From Anaspis maculata (taxonomy: Eukaryota > Arthropoda > Insecta > Coleoptera > Scraptiidae): a DNA stretch of 64,000 bases. Position numbers and translations under genes: made by a program. Below, piece by piece: positions 10,762-22,100 of the stretch. Position 1 is the stretch's first letter. Each line of letters begins with the position of its first letter. The notes under the pieces are model-generated. The model saw only the letters and a program-made list of their open reading frames with translations. It was not told the origin of the DNA and did no database searches. The DNA lies in contig OX421961.1 of the NCBI GenBank assembly GCA_949128115.1, positions 120,655,050-120,719,049 of the forward strand, read 5' to 3'.

Positions 10762-13625
10762 ATGGGAGAACCTTTGGTAACAGTGGCTCAGGGGACCGTG
10801 CGCGGAACCAAAGACGTCGACCATGACGGTAACAGTTACTACAGCTTCAGAGGCATTCCTTACGCCAAACCGCCCGTCGGAGAGCTCAGATTTAAGGTAA
10901 ACGTGAAATTTCTGAATTAATTTTTTTCTTAAATGTCTCTGTTTCTCGCCATTTTCTATCACAAATGTTAGTGACGCTTGCCCTATAATACTATACAGCA
11001 AGGTGAAGGAATGTTGATTAATACCGTTTTTTTTTAATTGCGCGTTCAAGGGCGCATCAAGTACCTACTAGCTTATTAGCGCCCTTTTTTTCGGTGACTT
11101 CCTCCGTTCCATCCCTTTTCCCTTTACGTGACCGCTCGGTTAGTACACGCCAAAGTATACTAGACAGCGCAAAGAAAAAGACCCCCTGCCTCGGTGGGAT
11201 TTGAACTCTGGACCTCTGGATTTGCATGAAGCCAGAGACGGAGCCCACCGAGATACCGCCGGCGCCGGGAGCCTAGTCTTTTAAAAATTGTAAATTGCAG
11301 TAAGTTGTGGAAGTAAAAACGTGTGTTTGCCGACTTCATTCAAACTGCATTCTCGATGCGGTCGACCAGGGAACGCAAGAAGATGAATCAAGTCGCGGAG
11401 AGGCGGACATACGGTTCCACTTCCAAAGCTAACTCCAAACAAAACTTGAAACTGTAAGCTCTACAAGATGCTGCCATGCCCCTATCGATAAGTTGCGGGC
11501 TTTGCCTGCCAGAAGCCATCAAAACTCTGACATCACTAGAGAACACCTGCCTATAGTAAAAAACCTTCACCTACCTCTACTTTTAGGCTCCTGTACCAGC
11601 AGAAAAATGGAACGGAGTCTTGGACGCAACGCGGGAAGGCAACGTTTGCTACGCCCGCGACATGTTCACCATGAAGTTCGGCGGAACCGAGGACTGCCTG
11701 GTCCTGAACGTCTTCACCAAGAGCCTGTCCAAAAGCAACCCGAAGCCGGTCATGGTGTGGATCCACGGCGGCGGTTTCGTCTACGGCTCCAGCAGCACGA
11801 CCGTGTACTCTCCGGCTTTCCTGATGACCCAAGACGTGGTGGTGGTCAGCGTCAATTACCGCCTGGGAATCCTCGGCTTCCTCAATTTCACGGATCCGTC
11901 GACGGGAGTTCCCGGCAATGCGGGCATGAAAGACATGGTCATGGCTCTGAGATGGGTGCAGCAGAACGTGGCCCAGTTCGGCGGCGATCCGAAGAACGTG
12001 ACGATCTTCGGAGAGAGCGCCGGCGGGGCCGCAGTTCACCTGCTGATGTTGTCGCCGATGACCAAGGGCCTGTTCCACAAGGTGATAGCGCAGAGCGGCA
12101 GCTCGACGTGCTTCTGGGCCGAGGGCGGCTACTGTTCTCTGGAAAAGCTGGCCGAAGCCGCCGGGAAATCTGGACTGGACGAGAAAGGTTTGCTGCAGCA
12201 TTTGCGGAGTTTGCCGGTTGAAGCTGTGCTGGAGGTCCAAGAGAACATGAATCTGGTAAGCCTCATGGGATAAGGCCCTGCCCGATTAAAGCAAGCACCA
12301 CGAACCGCCAGAGAGTGTTGATCGGAGAAACTGTGGCAGGATTGTTTACTAACGCCTCTACAAGGGCATCATTACTTTATTCATCTCTAGAACATACTCC
12401 TACCTGCTACGGTAAAGCAGATCATGCAAATAGTAGTCTTCATCATAAGTCTAGTGGGCGCTATTTTTGCTGCCGATCGCGTGTAATGTACATACATGAT
12501 AGTGATACCAAGCACTGGTTAACTCCAATCCAATATACTACTCAAACTGTATTTGAAATTGCAACCCGGAAAGTAATTACATTAGCCAATTAGCAAGGCA
12601 ATTACCTAATGCAACCCGCCACATTTCATGCAAAAAGTCAAGAAAGTCCCGATAACGCAAGAAAAGCTTATTATAATTCATAGAATAAGAGGTATGTATA
12701 AATATTTCAGAACTTCATGCCAGCCAGTGTTAGACCTTTTGTGATAGTCCTCGAAAAAACCGATCGTGAACCGGCATTCCTAACCGAACATCCCATCGAC
12801 ATTCTACTCCAAGGCAAGTACAACCAAGTGCCCTTCATGACGGGCTTCACCACCGGAGAAGGAATGTGTTTCGAGTTCTTCAGCAACCTGGACGAAAACA
12901 TGAAATTAGATTTTCAGTACAACGTCCCCCACACCCTCGGCTACAAGGTGGGAGACGAGACCACCAAAGCTGTTGCCGCTAAAATTAAAAAATACTACTT
13001 CGGAGATGAGGCCCCATCACGACAAAACATCGACAAGTACTACGATGTAAGTGTGCTGCTCTGGAACCTCTTCCGTAACAGTTAACTAATTTTTGTTGCA
13101 GTTCTTATCGGATGCAGCCTTTGTCTACGACATTGTAGTCCCACTTGAAAAACTTCTCATCAAATCGCAGTGCCCGGTCTACTTGTACCGAATGTCCGTC
13201 GAAACTGGACTGAACTTCTTCAAAGTAGTTGGAAAGATGACCGGAAAAGGTGGGTGTACCTATTCTCAGTAACAGACAACCATGTACAGATAACATTGTT
13301 CACAGGCGTGTCTCACGCCGATGACTTAGGCTATCTGTTCAAAAACTTTGCGACGCCTGAGATCGCGCCCGGATCGCCCGAAGATATCGGAATGAAGCGC
13401 TTCGTGAAATTGTGGGCGAATTTCGCCATTCACGGAAATCCAACGCCACATGCAGGAGATTCGCTTTTGAATAATGTGTCTTGGAAGCCCGTCGAGAAGA
13501 AGGAGAGGAAGCGATTTTTGGAAATCGGAAAGGAGCTGAAAATGGACGTCGATCCTTATCCGGAAAGGATGCAGTTTTGGAGGGAGATCCACGCGAATAG
13601 TCCTTCCGCTTCGAAGAAAGCTTGA
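10762..13625 (+). CDS. Carboxylesterase (alpha-esterase-like), complete, 5 exons
   Basis: Predicted 535-aa serine carboxylester hydrolase of the carboxyl/cholinesterase family. Exons: 10762-10896, 11587-12255, 12711-13046, 13102-13249, 13306-13625, all with GT-AG borders and conserved phase (0,0,0,1). The oxyanion-hole motif HGGGF begins at residue 105. Nucleophile Ser189 lies in GESAGG, Glu318 in TTGEG, and His433 in GVSHADDLGYLF, so the triad is intact. A conserved Cys pair lies around residues 66 and 82. The start MGEPLVTVAQG has a good context (A at -3, G at +4), and no ATG lies upstream in frame. There is no signal peptide, which suggests a cytosolic enzyme. The length is normal for the family. 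Substrate cannot be read from sequence; detoxification or endogenous ester turnover is typical of insect relatives. It is the middle member of a tandem set with 3029-3345 and 19180-24435. Confidence 0.95.
11040..11275 (-). repeat. tRNA-derived SINE in esterase intron 1
   Basis: On the minus strand, GGCGGTATCTCGGTGGGCTC resembles a pol III A box and GAGTTCAAATCCC a B box about 45 bases later, followed by a tRNA-unrelated body. It sits inside the 690-base first intron of the 10762-13625 gene. It is not a functional tRNA, because the acceptor arms do not pair. Confidence 0.6.
12290..12490. repeat. Dispersed repeat copy A in esterase intron 2
   Basis: It shares blocks such as GCATCATTACTTTATTCATC and GGGCGCTATTTTTGCTGCCG with the copies at 13995-14215 and 17220-17425. 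The superfamily is not identified. The small frame 12315-12593 is a by-product. Confidence 0.6.
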
Positions 13626-13994
13626 GGCAGCTTGGCAGATGGAACAAATGAAAGCTATTCTATGTATACCTACTTACCTACTCTTGTTTGTTATTTTCAC
13701 GTTATTGTTCTACATATTTACTCTACATATAAAGCAACCAATTTTTAAATACATTTTTCTAAGTAACAAGGGACAAGGGTCCTAGGAAACAAAGACTCCT
13801 AGGAAACAAGGAAATCCCCAAAGACACCAAAACCGCCTTACACCCGTAAAGGTAAAATTGGCAAAAGGATTAAGTAAGTAAGTAAGTTTTCCAAGTAAGG
13901 ATTTGCATCGTGCATTCTGCGCAAAAATATTTTGCGAAATTTTAGGGGGGTGGGTTTTGGGTGGATTACTGAAAAATTAAAATGCTCGACAAGT
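13625..13994. other. 3' flank of the first complete esterase
   Basis: AT-rich 3'UTR and spacer. There is no canonical AATAAA close to the stop; ATATAAAG near 13727 is the nearest variant. Repeated AAGTAAGT runs occur near 13873. No gene is seen. Confidence 0.4.
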
Positions 13995-14215
13995 TCAATG
14001 ATGGTGGTGCAAAATGGCTACTCAGGTTCCTATGGGCACTTACCATTGTTAAACGTTTGAATGGTTTATTGAAGGGCAATATAATGATTACAATGGCAGC
14101 ATTGCTTTGTTCATCTCGAGTACTACTACTACTACCACCAACTACGGTGAGCATGCCAAGCAAACAGTTGTCTTCCTCATAAATCAACTGGGCGCTATTT
14201 TTGCTTCCGAGTGTA
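13995..14215. repeat. Dispersed repeat copy B, left border of the TTGCTGAA array
   Basis: Its blocks TGGCAGCATTGCTTTGTTCA and GGGCGCTATTTTTGCTTCCG are shared with copies A and C. It lies immediately before the degenerate array, and copy C lies immediately after it in the same orientation. Confidence 0.65.
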
Positions 14216-17200
14216 CCTACGTCACGTTGCAGGAGTCTACAGGGTGTTTCCACATGCTGAATTCGGCTGTAAATTGCTGTTGCTGTTTTTGAAAAATTGC
14301 TAGATTTTTGGAAAAAAAACTGGTTCAATTTTTGCTAAGACTTGCTAAATTTATGTTGAAACTTCTTAGCCCAGGTACTATCGTGTTTCAGCATGAACTA
14401 ATTTATGGTCGGCCAAATTTTTCATAAAACGACAGTAAAGAGTGTCTGCTATAACATACCAAAAGTCCCCTAAGATCCTGTGTCGGCGTCCCCCTTTTTA
14501 GGGCGTTTTTCTGAAATGACAGTTACGTTATAAGTATAACACACAGATATTGGGACGGGCGCCTGTCACCCGGAATAGCTCAGTGGCAAAGGCTCTGCTT
14601 TCCGATTGATGAATCGCTAGTTCGATTCTCATTCGAGACACAATTTTTTATTTTGGGGAAGTGATTTTTTCCTTTTCCTAAAAATTATTCAAGGGATGAG
14701 AGTGCTTATTTTGAAGCATTTTCGACTTTTTTCTCAAGAAAATGAATCTATTAATACGATTTCTGGACACACAAGCTAGAGGACAAGTGTAAATGCTCGT
14801 CCAGAATTATTATTGAAAATACCTAAATACAATTTCGCAATGGACAGGTAACTACATTTTATGAGTTGAAAAATGTAATGAAAAAGCCATGATGACATCA
14901 CCGAGGGCATCACAGCTTATTGTTTATTATGTGACCAGAACTCGTATTAATAGATTCATTTTCTTGAGAAAAAGTCTAAAATGCTTCAAAATAGGCACTC
15001 TCATCCCTTGGGTAATTTTTAGGAGAAGGAAAAAATCACTTTCACGAAAAAAAAAATTGTGTCTCGAAGGAGAATCGAACTAGCGATCCATCAATCGGAA
15101 AGCAGGGCCTTTGCCACTGAGCTATTTCGGGTGACAGGCGCCCGTCCCAATATCTGTGTGTTATACTTAGATAACGTAACTGTCATATTTCAGAAAAAAA
15201 CGCCCCAAAAAGGGGGACGCCAACACGGGATCTTAGGGGACTTTTGGTATGTTATAGCAGACACTCTTTACTGTCGTTTTATGAAAAATTTGGCCGACCA
15301 TAAATTAGTTCACGCTTCGACTTGAATAGCACCTAAAATACCTGGGCTATCTGAATTTTTGTTTAGAATTGGTAGGTTGTTGCTCAAAACTTGCTGAAGT
15401 TAAGCTGAAGACTTACTGAACTTTTGCTGAAACTCGTCAAAACACATATTATTCAAAATTGCTAGACTGCAGCTAAAAATTGCTGATGTTTTTCAACACT
15501 TGCTAAATTGTTGCTAAAATTTGTCTTTTTTTTTCAGAATGCGTAGGTAATTGTAGCTAAAAAATGCTGGAGATCTGCTGAGCCTTGCTGGATTATTGCT
15601 AAAACGTGCTGAATTTTTGCTAACAAGATAACAGAATAGTTGCGAGAAAATGCTAAATTTTAATTGACCGTTTCTAAAGCTTGCAAAATCATTGTTGAAA
15701 ATTGCTAAATTGTTATTATTGAAAATTGCAAAATTTTGCTGGAACATGCGAATTTTTTTTAGAAAATTGCTGACAATTCACTTTTGCTCAAACATGCTGA
15801 AGTAGTGCTGAAAATTTGCTGAATTTTGTGAACAATTGCTAAACATGCATTTACTTGAACTTGCTGAATTATTGATAAAGTTTGCTTAATTTTTTATTGA
15901 CATTGCTAATTTGTTGCCAATAACTGGGTTGTGCTGAAACTCGCCAAGTTTTGGTTGAAAATTGCTGCATGTTGCTGAAACTTGTTGAATCTTGCAAAAA
16001 CAAAATTTTGTTGTGGAACTTGCTGAATTTTTATTCAAAATTGCTGAGAACTGCTATAAATCATGCTAAATTCCAGTTGAAATATCTGAATTTTTGACAA
16101 CAATCGCTTGATTTTTTCTAAAAATTTATTGAATTGTTGCTGAAACTTTCTAAATGTCAATTCAAAATTGCTAAATTGTTGTCGAACATTGCTAATGTTT
16201 TGCTAAAACTTGATGAATATCTGCTAAAACCTGCTAAATTTATGTTGAAAATGGCTACATTAATGCTGAAACCTGCTAAAAATTTGCTAAAACTTGCTAC
16301 ATTTGTGCTGAGCAGTTGCTGAATTTTTGTTGAAAACTAATCATTCGTTGCTGAAAATTATTGAATATTCTCCTCGATATTCTCTGAACATTGCTTATTC
16401 GTGAACGAAAATTACTAAATTGTTGCTAGAATTTGACTAATTTTGTTGAAACTTGGTAAAGTGTTCCTAAAAATTGCTGAATTTTGTTAAAGCTTGCTGA
16501 ATTATCAGTTGAAAATTGCTAAATTGCTGCAAAATGCTGAATTTTACTGAAACTTGCTGCTAAATGTCGATTGGGAATAAATGATCAATTGTTGCTAATC
16601 TTCGATTGAAAATGGCTAAACCTTATTTGCTGGAAAATAGATATATTGTTGTTGAAACTGCAGGATTTTGTTCAAAGTTGCTTAATCTGGGTTGAAAATT
16701 GCGGAGCTATTGCTGAAACGGTCCAAAGTTTGCTTGACAATTGGTTAATTGTTGCTGAAAAGTTTGCTGATTGTTGCTGAATTTTTATTTAAACTTGCTT
16801 ATCTTTACTACAACTAGCTGATTTGTTGTTGAAATTCGCTCCGATTTCCAAATTGTTGGTCGAAGTTGCTGAAAATTACTGACTTCGGCTGAAAAATTGC
16901 TAAATTAAGTTGAAAATTACTGGCTTTCACTATAAAAAATTCTGTTTGTTGAATTGTTGCAAAAGTTGCCGTGATTTGCAAAACTGGCTAAATTTTTGTT
17001 GGGAATTGTTAGGGTGTTCAGCTAAAACTTGCTGAATATATGGGAAATATTTCTAAATTTTTGTTGAATGATGGTAAACTGTTGTCAAGAAGAATATTTT
17101 GCCCAAACTTTCTGAGACATCAAAAATTTCGGTTGAAATTGCTAGAAAGTGGAAATGGCAAAATTTTGATAAAACCTTTTGAATTGTGGTAGAAAATTGC

Positions 17201-17220
17201 TAAATGGTGACTGGAAATTG
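14216..17220. repeat. Degenerate TTGCTGAA/TTGCTAAA array
   Basis: About 2 kb is built from imperfect units around TTGCTGAAACTTGCTGAAT and TTGCTAAATTTTTG, with roughly 10-16 base periodicity and strong drift. It begins near 14240, is interrupted by the palindromic element at 14369-15347, and resumes to about 17220. Frames inside, such as 16134-16322, are repeat products. Direct copies of another repeat border it on both sides. Confidence 0.8.
14369..15347. mobile_element. Palindromic element with a tRNA-like sequence in each arm
   Basis: The termini GCCCAGGTA and inverse are flanked by TA, with arms of about 390 bp. Each arm carries a tRNA-like segment (left 14572-14640, right 15061-15128 inverted) with an A-box-like TAGCTCAGTGGCAAAGGC and a B-box-like AGTTCGATTCT. 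The acceptor ends do not pair, so these are tRNA-derived pol III promoters rather than tRNA genes. The element is inserted in the TTGCTGAA array. Confidence 0.8.
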
Positions 17221-17430
17221 CTGAGTACGGTCCCTATCGGCACTTGCTATTTTTAAACGTTGTGAAGGTGGATAGAGGGAAAACAAGGGCAGCATTGCTT
17301 TATTTATTTCCAATACTACTACTGCCTACTATGATAGAGCAGGCCAATCAAACAGTCGTCTTTCTTCAAATATCAAGTGAGCGCTATTTTTGCTGCCGAG
17401 TGTTTTGCCTGTTGCTGTCAACCAATCTAG
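17221..17430. repeat. Dispersed repeat copy C, right border of the array
   Basis: It shares the start CGGCACTTGCTATTTTTAAA and the block GAGCGCTATTTTTGCTGCCG with copy B, in the same orientation. Confidence 0.65.
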
Positions 17431-18440
17431 CGCTGCTGGGATTCTATTTAAGAAAATTCTGTGATTTCTGTGATCATACATCGGTCCGTTATGGGTCTCA
17501 TATGGTCTAGTTTCGAACATCCGAAGCCGGAGTTCAGCAATATATCTAAAGAGATACTGGACATGCCATAGGTCAAAATGACAACCAAAATATTTTCCAC
17601 TTATTTACAATTTTCAGTGTAGTACCTATTTTACAAAAACAAAATTTTCAACTCCAAGATAACATAGTTTATGAGTCAAAAGTTCATTATGTAAGTACCT
17701 GGCTATATTATTAGGACATCTTTGTAAGATTAGATAGAAAAAAGTTATTTACTTCTGAGATGAAACATCTAAACAGTATACTTATAAATAGGTAGGTACC
17801 TACTTGATTTAAAATACTGCGGTCACTTTTGATCGATTACTCAAATACTAATAATATTCTTGAGATTCAGCACATACGCACTACAAACTACAGGTGAGTA
17901 AATAATTTTCTTTTGCACAATGGAGTGATATTTACGAAGGTACGAAGGCGTAGAAAGACCAAAAACAAAATAATAAAAATTAAATTAAATGAAATAATTT
18001 TTGCCCTTTTTCCTTTTGTGATTTTTTTCTCTAAATTTAGAATTTTTTCCTGAATTTAGGATTTTCTTTTCTAAATTTAGAGTTTTTTTCTTCGAAATTC
18101 GGAAATTTGGGATTTCTGCAATCGCGGGCAACATCATCATGAAGTTCTCAGTCCTAAGACTGGTTGAATGTATACCCCCGTTTTTTCTTGATCTGTGCTA
18201 ACTTACGCATTCCCCTAAAAAAGTCAAGCATTCTAGGTACATCCCTTTGGGATTTTTTCCGAATTAGGACCTTTTTTCCCTAAATTTCATATGCATTGTA
18301 GTATATCCTTCCAGGATTTTCTCTACATTTAGAACTAGGAAAAAATCCCAAAATCCTAATCCTAAATTTAGAAAAAAATCCCAAATTAAGAAAACAAGTT
18401 CTAAATTCAGAAAAAATGGCGAAAATTATTGTATTTCATT
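17431..18440. other. AT-rich spacer with TAAATTTAG palindromic low-complexity DNA
   Basis: From about 18000 to 18420, CTAAATTTAGAATTTTTT-type units occur first in one orientation and then inverted, giving a loose palindrome. No gene is seen. Confidence 0.5.
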
Positions 18441-18462
18441 TTTTGTTTTTTTCAATTCTTAT

Positions 18463-18596
18463 GGTGCGATTCTCTAAAAAATTACATTCCATAAAGGCTC
18501 TGTTACGTTGTTATTACCCAGGCAACAGTCAATGGCTGACACGAATTTTTACATAACAGAGCGTTTATGGAATGTTATTTTTTACAGAATAGCACC
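18463..18596. mobile_element. 134-bp MITE or hairpin
   Basis: The ends are GGTGCGATTCTCTAAAAAAT and, inverted, GGTGCTATTCTGTAAAAAAT. The arms continue through ACATTCCATAAA and CTCTGTTA, about 43 bp each. A clear target duplication is not visible. Confidence 0.7.
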
Positions 18597-18737
18597 AGCT
18601 ATTTGGCACCAGAAGAGCCAAATAGCATTATTTGGCCCTTCTACTTATTCGTAGATATCCACAAAAGCGTCTGCGTGTCATCACAAAAAGTTTAAAAAAA
18701 TCTTTTTTTTGTCTGTATTTGGGATTAGATATTATCT

Positions 18738-19015
18738 CGGATATTATATTCTCAATTTTACAGGGTCCTACTTACAAGTCACCTACTACTCAGTAAGGGA
18801 TGAAATGCATCCATCGCCATGATCCCAATTAACGATTTTATAAAGTTGTCCACCTTCTAGATGGAGTTGCCGACCCCTTGCCAACTGCAAAGAGCAATTT
18901 AGAAGGTGGAGAGCTTCATAAAATCGTTGGCAGGGATCATAGGGATGCATTTTAATCCCCTTCTAAGTGGTGAATAATCTGTAGGACCCTGTGAAATTAA
19001 GAATTTAATATCCTA
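18738..19015. mobile_element. MITE with CAGGGTCCTAC termini
   Basis: The core inverted repeat (CAGGGTCCTAC at 18761 and inverse ending 18991) encloses further paired blocks, including CACCTTCTA and CGATTTTATAAAG. Matching flanks (GGATATTATATTCTCAATTT left; inverse right) extend the inverted repeat outward to about 18738-19015. Confidence 0.7.
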
Positions 19016-19179
19016 GACACAGAAAAGCAGTCCTATTTCAGTTTTATTTTGATTTCATTTCAATTTTTGTGGTGACCCCTTGACGCCTTCGTAGGTATTC
19101 CTATTTGAAATTAACTTCTCGATTTTCATCTATAGATTTTATTTGTAGTCTCCAATCTCAATTCACTGATAAAAGAGCA

Positions 19180-22100
19180 ATGGGAGAACCTTTACTAACA
19201 ATTGCTCAAGGGACCCTACGCGGTTCTCAAGACGTCGATTATGATGGCAACAGTTACTATTGCTTCAGAGGCATTCCTTACGCCAAACCTCCTATTGGAG
19301 ACCTCAGATTCAAGGTAAGAAATTTGAAATTTTTTCTCGTCTCAAAGCATTTTCCCAGACTATTCCACACAACAGACTTTTGACCAATCGATCAATGCGC
19401 GTTAAACCTTCAAGTTGAACTAATGGTTCGTGTTTTATCACTATAAAACTCCGCCTTCCTTTTGCAATTTCATTTTGGATTTGGGTTTCAAACGTTTTTA
19501 TATTTCAATACATTTTAAGTTTTGTTGAATATTCTCCGCAAACACCACTCGAGCTGATAATGGAGTTTTATCAGAATTTTCGTATCTTCGAACTGTTTTT
19601 CAAGCTTTGTTTTCATGAAGCAATTCAACTCGTGCAAATGGTTACTTTATTATCAAAGATAAAAGCCTTCCAGCTATATGAGATAATAAAAGGACCATTT
19701 CACGCATGGTGAATTTCTTGAAAACAAAGCTGTCGAGATCGTTCAAAAATTTTATTGATAAAACTATTAGCTCTTGTGATATTACATAACGATCAAACTT
19801 TTAACAAAATTTTGGATTAGCGCATAAACCTCTACGTACCTACTTGCAGCCTCCTCAACCAGCAGAAAAATGGAACGGAATCTTAGACGCAACCAAAGAC
19901 GGCAACCCTTGCTATTCTCGCGACTTATTCACCATGGTGTATGGCGGAAGCGAAGACTGCTTGGTCCTGAACGTTTTCACCAAGAGCTTGTCCAAAATCG
20001 CCCTAAAACCGGTCATGGTATGGATCCACGGTGGAGGTTTCTTCTACGGTTCCAACAGCACGACGGTGTACTCTCCGGCGTTTCTGATAACCCGAGACGT
20101 GGTGATGGTCAGCATCAACTACCGTCTGGGAATCTTGGGCTTCCTCAATCTCAAAGACCCTTCGGCCGGAGTTCCCGGCAATGCGGGCATGAAAGACATG
20201 GTGATGGCTCTGAGGTGGGTGCAGGAAAACATAGCGCAGTTCGGCGGCGATCCGAAGAACGTGACGGTTTTCGGCGAAAGCGCAGGCGCAGCTGCCGTTC
20301 ACCTATTGATGTTGTCCCCAATGACCAAGGGCTTGTTGCACAAGGTGATAGTGCAGAGCGCCAGCGCGATGAACTTCTGGGCCGCGAGCGAAGGCTGTTC
20401 TTTGGAAAAGCTGGCCGAAGCTGCCGGGAAGCCTGGCTTGAACGCTGAAGCTTTGGTGCAACACTTGCGGGGTTTGCCAGTTGAAGATCTTCTGGAAGTC
20501 CAAGAGAACATGCACGATGTAAGAGCTGGTAGACTACCATTTATTCAATTCACTAGCTTCACTAGATTAGTAGTTCCACTAGATCAAACACTAGGCTATG
20601 CTTAGGTACTGTTACTGTCGACTCGCTTAGATATAAAAGAGTTATTTTTTGTTCTATCCCGAGAAATGATTAGAAACATCTCGAAGCATACTAACTGATG
20701 ATTTTATTATTTCAAAATTACATTTTTAGGAATTGAAGGGGGATCCGTTGAATTGTAGGATCACTATGAAATATGTGGTTAGGGTACCGGAAATGTGGAA
20801 AATTGTGGATTTATCAACGACGAAGAACCCAGCCGCGTTCAGTTCCAGTGGGTTATACGTAATCAACTTGATCAAACGACCAACCTCCTTTCGTTCCTTT
20901 GACGAATTAGGAAAACATTTTTGTAGCTTACAACACAAGAATATCGAGTTCCTCCCTAGATGTGCCACTGAATTGCATTGCAAGATAACAATAACTGTGC
21001 TTATCTGGAAATGAAGAATCAGTACTACCCTTACTGAATCAGTGAAGTAGACAGGTACCAAGACCATTAGAAGTTGGCAAACGTTCGATGCTACGACCCC
21101 TTCCAAGTTTCCGGAATCATACCCATAAGAGTTTTTGAATATGTCATCCAGATAATTCAGAAGCAGCAATCCGGCGTAGAATATGATGAAAAGCAGAGGC
21201 CACCCGAAAACGGCATTGAACTTATCAATGCTCTCTTTCAACCACAAGTACCTTTTCTGGATGTCTTGAATTTCGTTCCAGAATTTACCACCGCCGTCAT
21301 GCCGAATCAACTTGATCAGGTTCAGCTTGACCTCGTTGAATTTCCAAACGTAAATTCTTACAATCACAGACATGAGAACCGCGCAGTGAATTTGCATGTA
21401 CAGCTGAACTACCGCCACGAAATACTGCTTGTAGAAGTTCCAACCCAAAACTTCCGTCCAAAAGTACGAAAAATATCCCGCCACGATGCTGAAAGTCAAG
21501 TTGACGAAAAACAGTTCGAACTTGAGCTTCTGAAACGGCGAGTTTTTCAAATTTTCGAAAAACTTGTGCGCCAGCTTCCTTTTCCAGAAATTCATGCCCA
21601 GAACCGTGTAGAGACTGAAGAGCGTCTGGATGATTTGCGTCAGGATTACTATGACCAGTTTGACTGGAGTGAAGCTTGGATAGAAGGGTTTTCTGAAAAT
21701 TCCAGCGGCCACAGTGGCCGAAAGCAGGATCGATACCAGCAGGACCGAGTAGGTTTTTTGGAAAAATGAGCTTTTCGGTCGAGGGGTGAGGCCAAAAACC
21801 AAACCGATTTTCATGAGTTTCGAAAACATCTCGGCTGCAAACTTGAGTTTAGAATAAATAGAATAAAATAGTCTGAGGGGGAATATTGATCTGTGCTACA
21901 GCTGAATTATTAATGTTTTTAATACAAGTTAAAAGTTCTTAATACAAAGAACCCCTGCATAAACAATGCGATGAGATTTATTGATTCTGATTCAAATTGA
22001 ATTCCAATCAATGTGATTATGCTTTAGGTAAATAGAACATTAATTCTACAATAGTCAGCCTGTCCCATAACTTCCATAAGGCATAATTACTGAGGTAACG

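Noticed and set aside
11551..12240. 229-codon minus-strand and 242-codon plus-strand frames over esterase exon 2
   Set aside because: Both are out-of-frame shadows of the exon that carries HGGGF and GESAGG.
14572..14640. Functional tRNA gene
   Set aside because: A and B boxes are present, but the acceptor strands do not pair and the same segment recurs inverted in the other arm of a palindromic element.
16134..16322. 62-codon Leu/Lys-rich frame
   Set aside because: Product of the TTGCTAAA/TTGCTGAA array; the apparent periodicity comes from DNA repeats.
20003..20540. Several 70-192-codon frames over exon 2 of the second esterase
   Set aside because: Shadows of the real exon in other frames; no independent features.
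21074..21769. 231-codon plus-strand frame opposite the gustatory receptor
   Set aside because: Antisense shadow; highly polar, no domain, whereas the minus frame has membrane segments and the QF motif.
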